This document shows positions 46,601 through 55,566 of a DNA stretch of 64,000 nucleotides, in pieces (position 1 is the stretch's first letter; every line of letters begins with the position of its first letter). Source of the DNA: Rhizobium esperanzae (GTDB lineage Bacteria; Pseudomonadota; Alphaproteobacteria; Rhizobiales; Rhizobiaceae); assembly GCF_002204185.1 (NCBI RefSeq), contig NZ_MXPU01000010.1, positions 62,001 to 126,000 of the forward strand, given 5' to 3'. The position numbers were made by a program, and so were the translations under genes. The notes beneath the pieces were generated by a model, which saw only the letters and a program-made list of their open reading frames with translations, did not search any database and was not told the origin of the DNA.

Positions 46601-48688
46601 ATGGCGCAACCACCTGCACTCCCCCTCCCGAAAGTCGCCCCGAGCCTGCGCGATATCGGTTTCGCCCTCGGCATCATCGGCATCATCTGCATTCTCTTCC
46701 TGCCGATCCCGCCGTTCCTGATCGATATGGGGCTGGCCTTCTCGATCGCCTTCTCGGTGCTGATCCTGATGGTCGCGCTATGGATCCAGAAGCCGCTCGA
46801 TTTCTCGTCCTTTCCGACCATTCTGCTGATCGCGACGATGACACGGTTGGCGCTCAACATCGCGACGACTCGTGTCATCCTGTCCCACGGCAATGAAGGC
46901 CACGATGCGGCCGGCGGCGTCATTGCCGGTTTCGCCAGTCTCGTCATGTCCGGCGACTTCGTCATCGGGCTGATCGTCTTCCTGATCCTCATCACCATCA
47001 ACTTCATCGTCATTACCAAGGGTGCCACGCGTATCGCCGAAGTCGGCGCGCGTTTCACCCTGGACGCCATCCCCGGCAAGCAGATGTCGATCGATGCCGA
47101 TCTCTCGGCCGGCATTATCGACGAAAAGGAAGCCCAGCGCCGGCGCAAGGAGCTCGAGGAGGAAAGTTCCTTCTTCGGCGCGATGGACGGTGCGTCGAAA
47201 TTCGTGCGCGGCGATGCCGTCGCCGGTCTCATCATCACCGCGATCAACGTCTTCGGCGGCATCATCATCGGCTATTTCCGCCACGGCATGCCGATCGGCG
47301 AAGCGGCCGACGTCTTCGTCAAGCTCTCCGTCGGCGACGGCCTCGTCTCGCAGATGCCGGCCCTCATCGTTTCGCTCGCGGCCGGCCTTCTCGTGTCACG
47401 CGGCGGTACGACCGGCTCCACCGACCAGGCTGTCGTCAACCAGCTGAGCGGCTATCCCCGCGCGCTCTCCGTCTCGGCCGTCTTGATGTTCGTTCTCGGC
47501 CTGATGCCGGGCCTGCCGACCATTCCCTTCACCGTCCTCGGCGGTCTTCTCGCCTTCGGCGCCTGGTTCATTCCGCGGCAGGTCGAGGCCGAAAACAAGC
47601 TGCGCCGCGAACAGGAGGAAAAGAAGGTCGTCCAGAGCAAGGAGCTGGAGAAGGATTCGGTCAAGTCGGTGCTCCGCACCTCCGAAATCGAGCTCGCGCT
47701 CGGCAAGATGGTCTCGACGCGCCTGCTCGGCGCTCACCAGGAACTGGCGTTCCGCGTCGGCAAGATGCGCAAGAAGTTCGCCACTCAATACGGTTTCGTC
47801 GTGCCGGAAATCAAGGTCACGGACGACATCGCCATCGCCGAGAAATCCTATCAGATCCGCATTCATGGCACGACGGTCGCATCCAATCTACTGCGTGTCG
47901 GGGAAGTCCTGGTCGTCACCGGCGCCGGTCGCAAGCCCAGCATTCCGGGTGATGAAATCCGCGAACCCGCTTTCGGCATGCCGGCCGTCTCGATCCTCGA
48001 AAACTTCGCCGACGATTTGAAACGCGAAGGTTTCCAGCCGATCGACAACGTTTCCGTTGTGCTCACGCACATGAGCGAGGTCATTCGCAACAACCTGCCG
48101 CAGCTTCTGTCCTACAAGGACGTCAAGGTGCTGATCGACCGCCTCGACCCGGAATACAAGAAGCTCGCCGATGAGATCTGCTCGTCGCACATGTCCTATT
48201 CCGGCCTGCAGGCGGTGCTCAAGCTCCTGCTTGCCGAGCGGGTGTCGATCCGCAATCTGCATCTCATCCTCGAAGCGGTGGCCGAGCTCGCCCCGCATGT
48301 CAGGAAGACCGAGCAGATCGTCGAGCATGTCCGCATCCGCATGGCCCAGCAGCTCTGTGGCGATCTCGCCGACAATGGCGTCCTGCGTGTGCTCAGGCTC
48401 GGCAGCAAGTGGGATCTCGCCTTCCACCAGGCGCTGAAGCGCGATGCCAAGGGCGAGGTGATCGAATTCGACATCGATCCCAGAAGCCTTGAGGAGTTCA
48501 GCGAGCAGGCCAGCAAAGTTATCCGTGAGTTCATGGACCGCGGCCTGCCATTCGCCCTTGTCACGTCGCCGGAAACACGCTCCTATGTGCGCATGATCAT
48601 CGAACGGCTGTTCGCCACGCTCCCGGTCCTGTCGCATGTCGAATTGGCCAAGGGCATCGAGATAAAGATTTTGGGCTCGATTTCATGA
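46601..48688 (+). CDS. flhA: Flagellar export gate protein FlhA
   Basis: A 695-residue export protein with eight predicted transmembrane helices in the N-terminal half and a large cytoplasmic docking domain. The FHIPEP region is recognisable ([60 protein letters not shown]). It docks substrate-chaperone complexes such as FlgN. It overlaps fliR by 4 bp. Confidence 0.97.
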   Translation: MAQPPALPLPKVAPSLRDIGFALGIIGIICILFLPIPPFLIDMGLAFSIAFSVLILMVALWIQKPLDFSSFPTILLIATMTRLALNIATTRVILSHGNEGHDAAGGVIAGFASLVMSGDFVIGLIVFLILITINFIVITKGATRIAEVGARFTLDAIPGKQMSIDADLSAGIIDEKEAQRRRKELEEESSFFGAMDGASKFVRGDAVAGLIITAINVFGGIIIGYFRHGMPIGEAADVFVKLSVGDGLVSQMPALIVSLAAGLLVSRGGTTGSTDQAVVNQLSGYPRALSVSAVLMFVLGLMPGLPTIPFTVLGGLLAFGAWFIPRQVEAENKLRREQEEKKVVQSKELEKDSVKSVLRTSEIELALGKMVSTRLLGAHQELAFRVGKMRKKFATQYGFVVPEIKVTDDIAIAEKSYQIRIHGTTVASNLLRVGEVLVVTGAGRKPSIPGDEIREPAFGMPAVSILENFADDLKREGFQPIDNVSVVLTHMSEVIRNNLPQLLSYKDVKVLIDRLDPEYKKLADEICSSHMSYSGLQAVLKLLLAERVSIRNLHLILEAVAELAPHVRKTEQIVEHVRIRMAQQLCGDLADNGVLRVLRLGSKWDLAFHQALKRDAKGEVIEFDIDPRSLEEFSEQASKVIREFMDRGLPFALVTSPETRSYVRMIIERLFATLPVLSHVELAKGIEIKILGSIS

Positions 48689-49437
48689 TAACAGACCCGC
48701 AAGGGACGGTTCTTGCGCTGTTTCTGGTTTTCTGCCGGATCGGCGGCTGTGTGCTGGTTCTTCCGGGTTTTTCCTCGGCGCGCGTGCCCGAGCAGCTGCG
48801 CGTCTTCATTGCTCTCGCGCTGTCGATCGCCGTCATGCCGCTGCTCTGGGACACTGTTTATCCCGCCGTCCACACGGGATCAGGAACCTATATCGGCCTG
48901 ATCTTCAGCGAATCACTGATCGGCGTGATGTACGGCATGCTGGCCAGGCTCTATACGCTCGGCATGCAATTCGCCGCGACGATCCTCGCCATGATGGTCG
49001 GTTATACCCAACCGGGTTCGGCCGATGTCATCGAAGACACCCCCGAGACCAGCCTTTCCGCCTTCATCACCTTTGCCGGCATCATGATTCTCTTCATCAT
49101 GGATTTCCATCATATCGTCTTCCGCGCCCTCATCGATTCTTACACGACCATGCCTTTCGGCGGCGTGGTGCAGATGCGCGCGACGCTGATTTCCTTCACC
49201 GACACGCTCGAGCAGACGACCTACATCATGCTGCGGCTGTCGAGCCCCTTTCTGATCTACGGCATGATCTTTAACGTCTCGATCGGCTTCATCAACAAGC
49301 TGGCGCCGCAGATCCCGGTCTATTTCATTTCCACGCCCTATCTCCTGATGGGCGGGCTCTTCCTGCTTTACATCTCGATTGCGGCGCTGATCAGCCAGTT
49401 CGGCCAGGCCTTCAGTTCGATCTACATCGGGCGATGA
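48685..49437 (+). CDS. fliR: Flagellar export gate protein FliR
   Basis: A 250-residue membrane protein with six predicted helices and FliR motifs ([20 protein letters not shown], then [20 protein letters not shown]). It completes the FliPQR gate. The start overlaps the flhA stop; the next gene begins 7 bp after its end. Confidence 0.96.
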   Translation: MITDPQGTVLALFLVFCRIGGCVLVLPGFSSARVPEQLRVFIALALSIAVMPLLWDTVYPAVHTGSGTYIGLIFSESLIGVMYGMLARLYTLGMQFAATILAMMVGYTQPGSADVIEDTPETSLSAFITFAGIMILFIMDFHHIVFRALIDSYTTMPFGGVVQMRATLISFTDTLEQTTYIMLRLSSPFLIYGMIFNVSIGFINKLAPQIPVYFISTPYLLMGGLFLLYISIAALISQFGQAFSSIYIGR

Positions 49438-49444
49438 GGCTGTC

Positions 49445-49858
49445 ATGATCGAGAAGAGCCGTTCCCAGAAGCTCAAGCGCCTCCTATCGGTGCAGCGGCA
49501 TATCGAAAGGATGGCGGAAAACGATCTCGCCGAAACCAGCCGTCAACGCATCGAGGTCAATGCAGCGATGGACGACGTCATCGTCGCACTCGGCTCGATG
49601 GATCCCGTCCACCACGCTTTCTCACAGAATTATGCCGATCGATTCGGCAGGCTCACTATCAAGGATCAGCAGCTGACCGGCATGCAGCAGATCCACGAGA
49701 TGCGGCTGTCGCGCGAACGCGCCAAGGCCGATCGGCTGGAAGAGGGCATGAAAGAGGCCTTGGACGCCGAGCGCCGCGAGGCCGACGACAATGCCGTTTA
49801 CGATGTGATCGATCAGCAATTCGCAACGCCAGCCTCCAGCAAGCTTCAAAAACCATAA
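49445..49858 (+). CDS. FliJ-like coiled-coil protein
   Basis: A 137-residue, almost entirely helical and highly charged protein (KLKRLLSVQRHIERMAENDL; MRLSRERAKADRLEEGMKEA). Length, lack of Cys or membrane segments, and two long heptad-like helices match FliJ, the escort protein of the FliI ATPase. It follows fliR by 7 bp in an export-gene context. Primary sequence is poorly conserved in FliJ, so this is a structural and positional inference. Confidence 0.6.
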   Translation: MIEKSRSQKLKRLLSVQRHIERMAENDLAETSRQRIEVNAAMDDVIVALGSMDPVHHAFSQNYADRFGRLTIKDQQLTGMQQIHEMRLSRERAKADRLEEGMKEALDAERREADDNAVYDVIDQQFATPASSKLQKP

Positions 49859-49889
49859 TCGTTGCGATCTTAATTCAGAGGATTGTAAC

Positions 49890-50453
49890 GTGGCTATTTC
49901 GCCTCCCAGTGATCTGGTCCTGGACGTGGTCAAAGCTGCCGACCCCATGGAGGTTCAGGCAGCCCAGGAAAAATTGAAGGCAAATCGTGCGGCCTTTGCC
50001 GCGACGAGCCTCGCCGAGAACGGCAAGGGCTTCTCCAATACGGTCGACGTTCTCGATCATGTCGGCCAGAAGAGCGGCCTCTCCAACATCCAGAACCGCA
50101 CCAAGACCGAGGAGGTTCCGGAAAGCTACCGGAAGTTCGAGGCCATGGTGCTGCAGAACTTCGTCAAGTCGATGCTGCCGAGCGAGAGCGAGGACGTCTA
50201 CGGCAAGGGCGCGACCGGCGATATCTGGAAGGGCATGATGGCCGAGCAGCTCGGCAACACCATGGCCAAGGGCGACGGCATCGGCATCGCCAAGCAGATG
50301 TACAGCGAGCAGCTGCGCCGCCAGGAAGGCAAGATCGTCAATGCCGCGCCCGATGATCGCGACCGCAACACTGCGCTCAGCATGATCGATGACTTCCAGC
50401 GCAGGACTTTCGGCACGCCGACCGCCGACTCCAAGACCGATAGAACAGGATGA
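49890..50453 (+). CDS. flgJ: FlgJ-like rod-binding protein without muramidase domain
   Basis: A 187-residue protein starting at GTG 49890. The C-terminal half contains the FlgJ rod-binding domain (YRKFEAMVLQNFVKSMLPSE; GDIWKGMMAEQLGNTMAKGD; IAKQMYSEQL). It lacks the C-terminal N-acetylglucosaminidase domain of enteric FlgJ (about 313 residues). The hydrolase function is probably supplied by the separate transglycosylase at 39317. The last codons lie inside a palindromic repeat. Confidence 0.8.
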   Translation: MAISPPSDLVLDVVKAADPMEVQAAQEKLKANRAAFAATSLAENGKGFSNTVDVLDHVGQKSGLSNIQNRTKTEEVPESYRKFEAMVLQNFVKSMLPSESEDVYGKGATGDIWKGMMAEQLGNTMAKGDGIGIAKQMYSEQLRRQEGKIVNAAPDDRDRNTALSMIDDFQRRTFGTPTADSKTDRTG

Positions 50454-50489
50454 TTTGGGCCTGTTGGCCTGAAATCTGAATCCTGTTCT
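50442..50489. repeat. Imperfect palindrome overlapping the end of the FlgJ-like gene
   Basis: AGAACAGGA at 50442-50450 and its complement TCCTGTTCT at 50481-50489 bound an inner partial repeat (GATTTGGGCC / GGCCTGAAATC). The left arm provides the last codons of the FlgJ-like gene, and the stop follows directly. It looks like a mobile-type intergenic palindromic unit and may also act as a transcript end. Confidence 0.6.
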
Positions 50490-50499
50490 CAATTATTAG

Positions 50500-50553
50500 T
50501 TAGAGCATGATGTCGCCCGAAAGCCGCGCACGCTTTTCGGCATCATGCTCTAA
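50500..50553. repeat. Palindromic intergenic repeat unit
   Basis: Perfect 13-bp terminal arms TTAGAGCATGATG (50500-50512) and CATCATGCTCTAA (50541-50553), with inner arms CGAAAGC / GCTTTTCG. I recall the core (GAGCATGATG ... CATCATGCTC) as an abundant dispersed element in Rhizobium and Agrobacterium genomes. It lies 11 bp after another palindrome, between the FlgJ-like and FlgN-like genes. Confidence 0.75.
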
Positions 50554-50575
50554 GCGACACATAACCGAGGGCACA

Positions 50576-50941
50576 ATGGAAATAGTTTCGAACGAATACA
50601 GGATCAAATCCGTTCTCGGACGCCTCGAGATGATCATCGACAATGAGAACACCCGGATCGGCAACGATCCGCAGTTCGACCTCAAGGTCTCCAACGCCCA
50701 TAAGAGCCGTTGCCTCTACGAGCTGTCGATGCTTTTCCGCGATACCGATCCGGCCGAGCTTGCCGCTGCCCATCTCGATCAGCTGCATGGCCTGAAAAAG
50801 AAGCTGGTTCTGAACGCCCGGCGTGTCGAGGCGCATCTCGAAGCGGTTCGTGCCGTGGCCGACCTCCTGAAGAATGCGGTTCAGGACGCCGACGCCGACG
50901 GCACCTATTCCCAGGAACAATTCGCCGCGCGTGGAAACTGA
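50576..50941 (+). CDS. FlgN-like export chaperone
   Basis: A 121-residue helical protein (MEIVSNEYRIKSVLGRLEMI; KSRCLYELSMLFRDTDPAEL; RVEAHLEAVRAVADLLKNAV). Three long helices with a YSQ-like segment near the C-terminus (DADGTYSQEQFA) match the FlgN chaperone fold for FlgK and FlgL. I start it at ATG 50576, preceded by GAGGG; an upstream in-frame ATG at 50507 lies within the palindromic repeat. It overlaps the next gene by one base (TGATG). Confidence 0.65.
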   Translation: MEIVSNEYRIKSVLGRLEMIIDNENTRIGNDPQFDLKVSNAHKSRCLYELSMLFRDTDPAELAAAHLDQLHGLKKKLVLNARRVEAHLEAVRAVADLLKNAVQDADADGTYSQEQFAARGN

Positions 50942-51480
50942 TGGTCAAGCTCGTCCTCACCGGTATCTGGGTTTGCGCCATCACCTTGGCATCGGTCTAT
51001 TTTTCGGTGTACGTGGCGACGGCGCCGGCACCCGCGGCAACGGATTCCAAGCAGAACGGGCTCGAACTGGTGAAGGGCGAAACGGTCACTGTGCCGGTCA
51101 TCGGCGACGGTGCGATCACCGGTTATTTTCTCGGCCGCATTTCCTTCATGATGAACAAGGACATGCTGAAGGGCGTGACCTTGCCGCTGACCGAGATGAC
51201 GACCGACGAACTTTTCAGCCTGCTCGTAGGCAACAAGATGGTCGATCTTGCCCACATCAAATCTTTCGACCCGAAAGCCTTTCGCGAGGAGATCAGGAAG
51301 GGCATGAACGAGCGCCTCGGCGGCGAGTATGTCGCCGACGTAATGCTGGAGCAGCTCGATTATCTCTCCAAGGAAGAGGTCAAGGAAAACTCTGCCGGTC
51401 AACCGAAGAAGCTCGGCGCACCGGTCAAGATCATCGAAGGCGCACCAGCCGAGGGAGCACCGGCCTCGGCCGCCCATTGA
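50941..51480 (+). CDS. Second FliL-like single-pass membrane protein
   Basis: A 179-residue protein with an N-terminal transmembrane helix (LVLTGIWVCAITLASVYFSV) and a periplasmic domain. The domain reads like FliL: a beta strand GYFLGRISFMMNKDMLKGV, then DLAHIKSFDPKAFREEIRKG, NERLGGEYVADVMLEQLDYL. A Pro/Ala-rich tail follows. It differs strongly in sequence from FliL at 25153. It is coupled to the FlgN-like gene and ends the flagellar region. Its role in stator or basal-body function is inferred only. Confidence 0.65.
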   Translation: MVKLVLTGIWVCAITLASVYFSVYVATAPAPAATDSKQNGLELVKGETVTVPVIGDGAITGYFLGRISFMMNKDMLKGVTLPLTEMTTDELFSLLVGNKMVDLAHIKSFDPKAFREEIRKGMNERLGGEYVADVMLEQLDYLSKEEVKENSAGQPKKLGAPVKIIEGAPAEGAPASAAH

Positions 51481-51502
51481 AACAACGGATTATCGATGCA
51501 GC

Positions 51503-51530
51503 AACGGCGCCTTCGGGCGCCGTTTGTCGT
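51503..51530 (+). terminator. Terminator at the end of the flagellar cluster
   Basis: A perfect 9-bp stem AACGGCGCC / GGCGCCGTT closed by a TTCG tetraloop, followed by TGTCGTT. It lies 23 bp after the stop of the last flagellar gene and marks the boundary to the polysaccharide genes. Confidence 0.8.
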
Positions 51531-51771
51531 TGGGCCGCCTTTGGTTAATAAACTACTTATACGAGCATCAAAATCCAAAGAATTTTCCTAAGGGTTGTTT
51601 GAAACCGTCCTGTTATATCAGGTGGCACAGCTTGGCATGCGTCGTATCCGCGATCGGGCGACGTTGTTCCATGCGTGACGCGACCGGTTCTTTCGAGACC
51701 TCCGGGGTGCGGAATATGGGCTTGTTTTCCGGGATGTCGGGCACATGGCGCACCCTCGGCAGGAGGTAGGA

Positions 51772-52611
51772 ATGAATTTGATTGCAAATTTCGCGGTGCT
51801 TGCGTCGCGGCGGACGATCTTCGATCTGCCGGTCTGCGACCTCGGCTGGGACGATGCCCTCGTTTTCATCAACGAGCTCGCCTCCATTCCCGTCGGTCAG
51901 ACCGTGGTTTGCTTCGTCAACGCCCATAACATGCTGACGGCGCTGCGAGACGATGAATATTACCGGATCATGTCGCACAATCTGGTGCTGCCTGATGGCA
52001 TCGGCCTCAACATCGCTTCAAAAATCGCCCATGGCGCGCCGTTTCCCGCCAACTTGAACGGCACGGATTTCGTCCCGGCCTTCCTCACGTTCATGGAGGC
52101 CCCACGCCGCATCGGCCTGATCGGCGGCAAGCGCTCGGTCATCGAGGCGGCTGCGGAAAATTTCCGCAAGCATACGCCGTGGCATGAATTTGTCGTTATT
52201 TCCGACGGCTTTTTCGACAAGGTCGACTCCACTGATGTCATCTTGGAGGTCGAGCGCCAGAAACTCGACATTCTGATCGTCGGCATGGGAACGCCGCTGC
52301 AGGAGAAATGGGTTCACGACAATATCCGTGCCGACCATGCGCGCCTGGTGCTGACGGTGGGCGCTCTCTTCGACTTCGTTTCCGGCGCCGTGCCGCGAGC
52401 GCCGAAGACCGTGCGGATGATGCGTCTGGAATGGGCCTATCGCCTGATACAGGAGCCCGCACGCCTCTGGCGGCGCTACATCGTCGGCATTCCGGTCTTC
52501 CTATTTCATGTCCTGCGCTACCGCTTCCGCCGGCGCGAAAGAATTCTCGGCCAGCCGGAAGAGCCCCGCAGCGTCGTGCAGCCGCCGGTCGACCGCAGGA
52601 AGGCGAGTTGA
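51772..52611 (+). CDS. WecG/TagA-family (GT26) glycosyltransferase
   Basis: A 279-residue cytoplasmic glycosyltransferase of the WecG/TagA/CpsF family, which adds a second sugar to undecaprenyl-linked intermediates. Typical blocks are CFVNAHNMLTALRDDEYYRI, LPDGIGLNIASKIAHGAPFP, RIGLIGGKRSVIEAAAENFR and DILIVGMGTPLQEKWVHDN. The ATG at 51772 follows a near-perfect AGGAGG by 5 bases; an ATG at 51745 is possible but lacks such a site. It is not part of the flagellar operon. The product may be a surface polysaccharide. Confidence 0.88.
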   Translation: MNLIANFAVLASRRTIFDLPVCDLGWDDALVFINELASIPVGQTVVCFVNAHNMLTALRDDEYYRIMSHNLVLPDGIGLNIASKIAHGAPFPANLNGTDFVPAFLTFMEAPRRIGLIGGKRSVIEAAAENFRKHTPWHEFVVISDGFFDKVDSTDVILEVERQKLDILIVGMGTPLQEKWVHDNIRADHARLVLTVGALFDFVSGAVPRAPKTVRMMRLEWAYRLIQEPARLWRRYIVGIPVFLFHVLRYRFRRRERILGQPEEPRSVVQPPVDRRKAS

Positions 52612-52779
52612 GCCTGCAGCGTCCGCGGTCGGCGCATAAGCAGCCTATCGAGGAACGGGCCGCAATTCTTGCCGGCGGCGGTTAACCATTTCTTTGCCAT
52701 GAAAATTTAGAGTGGCTTAATCATCTGCATCGCGTGCGGATGAGCGAACTCGGCCATCATGTGCATGAGATGTGGCGCA

Positions 52780-54546
52780 ATGTACAATAGCAGGGCCAGA
52801 AGCAGTTTTCTTGATCGGGTAGCCGCAAGGCCGCGCGCCGATGACGATCCCTATCGGCAGTCCCGATTGAACGGACCGCATATCGGCCCGTCCGAAGCCG
52901 ACCTGCTGCGCGCCATCGGCCGTGTGCTGGAAGAGCAGCGCATGAAGGCGGTGCCCGAGGCGCCGCTCGTCGACCGCATCGAAACCATTCTCGGCAACCG
53001 CCTCCGGGCTGCCAATGATGTCGGTCACCGTCTTCCGCCGGAACCAGCACGTTATGAGGAGCCGGTGGCTTCCGACGGCGGCCCGGCGATTTCGGTCGAA
53101 CCGCTCACCGCAATTCATCAGGAACCGCTCGAGACCCGACCGGCAGAGCCGGAACGCCGCGCGGGAAAGGCCGGCTTTGCGGCAACGGTCGCTGCCGCAA
53201 CAATCCTGGGCTCCGGTCTGCCGATGCTGATGCCGGCTGCGCCCGCCCTCTACCGCGCCGAAACGACGCTTGCCGTGAAAACGGATGCCGCAAGCCGCGC
53301 CGCTTTCACGCAGGCTGCGGCCAAGGGACTGCTGTCGGCGCGCGTGGTAACGTCGACGGTCGCCACCCTGAAGCTCGATCACGATCCTGAATTCGTCGGG
53401 AGGGGGGCCAATGCGCTCGGCGTTGCATTCGATCTCCTCTCTGGCACCGGTGCCGCCGCCGATCCGGCCTCGCGCGCCGAGGCGGCGCTGAAACATGCAG
53501 TCGAGATCGTGCCCGATGCCGCCGCCGGCACGATTCTCGTCAGGGTGACGACCGCAGACAGCGGCAAATCCATGCGCATCGCCGCGCGGCTTGCCGAAAC
53601 CGGTTCCACAGGTAGCGGCCAAGGCCGGAGCGTTGAGACTGACGCCACCCTGCGCAAGGCCTATGACGAGGCTCAGGCGGAGCTTGCCGCCTTCACGGCA
53701 AAGAGCGGCGAAGGCAACGTCAAGGTGGCAATCGAACTTCGCCGCCAGATCGACCGGCTCGATGCCGATCTGAAAGAGGCCGAGGAGAGCATCCTTGCCG
53801 CCAAGGCGAAGGCCGACCAGCTCAAGGCCGCAAAACTTGCCGATGTGCTCGATGGTTCGCTCTCCTCCGACATGATTTCGCCGGCGTTGCAGGACTGGCG
53901 CGACAAATATGCCCTCGCTAGGACGGCGCTTGCCCAGCTTTCCGCCGAACTCGGGCCCCGCCATCCGCGCCTGCTGCAGCAGCAGGCCGAAACCGACGGC
54001 CTCAAGGAGAATATGGGCAAGGAGCTTGCCCAGCTCGCTCAGGCTGCCAATGCCGCCGCCAAGGCCGCGGTCGATGCGCGCAAGGGCCTGAACGATCGCC
54101 GCAACACTCTGATCGCCCAAAGCCGGGATACCGGCGTCGATCTGTCGCGGCTGACCGAGCTGCGCGAGAAGGCGAATGCTGCGCGCTCGCGGCTGGAAGA
54201 GGCGGCGTCCGCATCGGGGGCAGCCGACGACGGCCATATGACCATGCTCAAGCCGCCGCTGGCGTCGGCGATATCGGCAACGGACGGCCTGACCGGCCGC
54301 GCGCTTGCCGGCGCCGCCACAGGCCTGGCAATCGGTCTTGCCCTGGCTTTCCTGCTGTCTTTGCGCAAATCCGTCGCGTCTCCGGCAACGGAATTGCCGG
54401 CGTCTCCGCCCGTTGCTTCTCCGCCGCCATCGCCCGTGCCGGCCCCGGCGGCGGTCGACGAGATCGAGCTGCTGCGCTCCGAAATCTCGGGCCTGCGCGA
54501 TCGGCTTCGTGTTCACGTGATGGAAACGCGGCAACCGCGGCGCTGA
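52780..54546 (+). CDS. Wzz/GumC-like coiled-coil membrane protein
   Basis: A 588-residue protein. About 125 cytoplasmic residues precede the first membrane helix (FAATVAAATILGSGLPMLMP). A Wzz-like beta region follows (YRAETTLAVKTDAASRAAFT), then a long coiled coil of about 250 residues (KAYDEAQAELAAFTAKSGEG onwards). A second helix (AGAATGLAIGLALAFLLSLR) and a Pro-rich tail end it. The layout matches polysaccharide co-polymerases; no kinase domain is attached. The start is uncertain: ATG 52759 and 52780 both lack strong ribosome sites. It probably works with the upstream glycosyltransferase. Confidence 0.75.
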   Translation: MYNSRARSSFLDRVAARPRADDDPYRQSRLNGPHIGPSEADLLRAIGRVLEEQRMKAVPEAPLVDRIETILGNRLRAANDVGHRLPPEPARYEEPVASDGGPAISVEPLTAIHQEPLETRPAEPERRAGKAGFAATVAAATILGSGLPMLMPAAPALYRAETTLAVKTDAASRAAFTQAAAKGLLSARVVTSTVATLKLDHDPEFVGRGANALGVAFDLLSGTGAAADPASRAEAALKHAVEIVPDAAAGTILVRVTTADSGKSMRIAARLAETGSTGSGQGRSVETDATLRKAYDEAQAELAAFTAKSGEGNVKVAIELRRQIDRLDADLKEAEESILAAKAKADQLKAAKLADVLDGSLSSDMISPALQDWRDKYALARTALAQLSAELGPRHPRLLQQQAETDGLKENMGKELAQLAQAANAAAKAAVDARKGLNDRRNTLIAQSRDTGVDLSRLTELREKANAARSRLEEAASASGAADDGHMTMLKPPLASAISATDGLTGRALAGAATGLAIGLALAFLLSLRKSVASPATELPASPPVASPPPSPVPAPAAVDEIELLRSEISGLRDRLRVHVMETRQPRR

Positions 54547-54666
54547 ACGAACATTTCCTTGCAAATTTGATATTGCCTTGCCGCTTTCCGACAGGATAGG
54601 GCGTTAGCGGGCATTTGACGCTCGTCAACTATCCATAGATTGACGCGAAACAGGGCGGAGAGACGC

Positions 54667-55566
54667 GTGGCGACAGTAATCGACGGGAAGAACGTAGCTG
54701 CATCGGTAATTCAGACGGTCAAGAGTGCGACGGCAGCGCTGGAAAAGGCGAGCGGCGTCACGACCGGCCTTGCGGTCATCATCGTCGGCGACGATCCGGC
54801 AAGCCACGCCTATGTCGGCTCAAAGAGCCGGATGGCCAAGGAATGCGGTTTCAAATCCGTGCAGCACACGCTGCCGGCCGAGACGACGCAGGAGGAACTG
54901 GCAGGCCTCGTCGCCACCCTCAACGCCGATCCGTCGATCCACGGAATCCTGGTGCAATTGCCCTTGCCGAAGCCGCTCGACAGCGAACCGATCATCCAGT
55001 CGATCCTGCCGGAAAAGGATGTCGACGGCCTCAGCGTCGTCAATGCCGGCAAGCTCGCCACCGGCGACCTGAAGACCGGTCTGGTCTCCTGCACGCCGGC
55101 CGGCGCCATGGTCTTCGTCCGCCGCACCCATGGCGAGGATCTCTCCGGCCTCAACGCCGTCGTCATCGGCCGTTCCAACCTGTTCGGCAAGCCGATGGCG
55201 CAATTGCTGCTCAATGCCAATGCGACGGTGACGATGGCTCACTCCAGAACCAAGAACCTCGCCGAGGTCTGCCGCAATGCCGATATTCTGGTCGCCGCCG
55301 TCGGCCGGCCGGAGATGGTCAAGGCCGATTGGGTGAAGCCAGGGGCGACGGTCATCGACGTCGGCATCAATCGTGTGCCGGCTCCTGAGAAGGGCGAGGG
55401 CAAGACCCGGCTGGTCGGCGACGTCGCCTTCCGCGAAGTCTCCGAGATCGCCAGCACCATTACCCCCGTTCCCGGCGGCGTCGGTCCGATGACCATCGCC
55501 ATGCTGATGGCCAACACCGTCATCGCCGCTCATCGCGCTGCAGGGCAAACGCCGCCGCAGTTCTGA
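54667..55566 (+). CDS. folD: Bifunctional methylenetetrahydrofolate dehydrogenase/cyclohydrolase FolD
   Basis: A 299-residue FolD that interconverts 5,10-methylene-THF, 5,10-methenyl-THF and 10-formyl-THF. Motifs include [15 protein letters not shown] (catalytic Lys region), [35 protein letters not shown] and [15 protein letters not shown]. It starts at GTG 54667 with GGAG six bases upstream. Its stop directly abuts that of convergent aglR. Confidence 0.95.
   Translation: MATVIDGKNVAASVIQTVKSATAALEKASGVTTGLAVIIVGDDPASHAYVGSKSRMAKECGFKSVQHTLPAETTQEELAGLVATLNADPSIHGILVQLPLPKPLDSEPIIQSILPEKDVDGLSVVNAGKLATGDLKTGLVSCTPAGAMVFVRRTHGEDLSGLNAVVIGRSNLFGKPMAQLLLNANATVTMAHSRTKNLAEVCRNADILVAAVGRPEMVKADWVKPGATVIDVGINRVPAPEKGEGKTRLVGDVAFREVSEIASTITPVPGGVGPMTIAMLMANTVIAAHRAAGQTPPQF

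Noticed and set aside
52717..54564. A 615-residue minus-strand open frame opposite the Wzz-like gene
   Set aside because: The plus strand shows paired membrane helices and a coiled coil; the minus-strand translation is Gly/Arg-rich with no coherent features.
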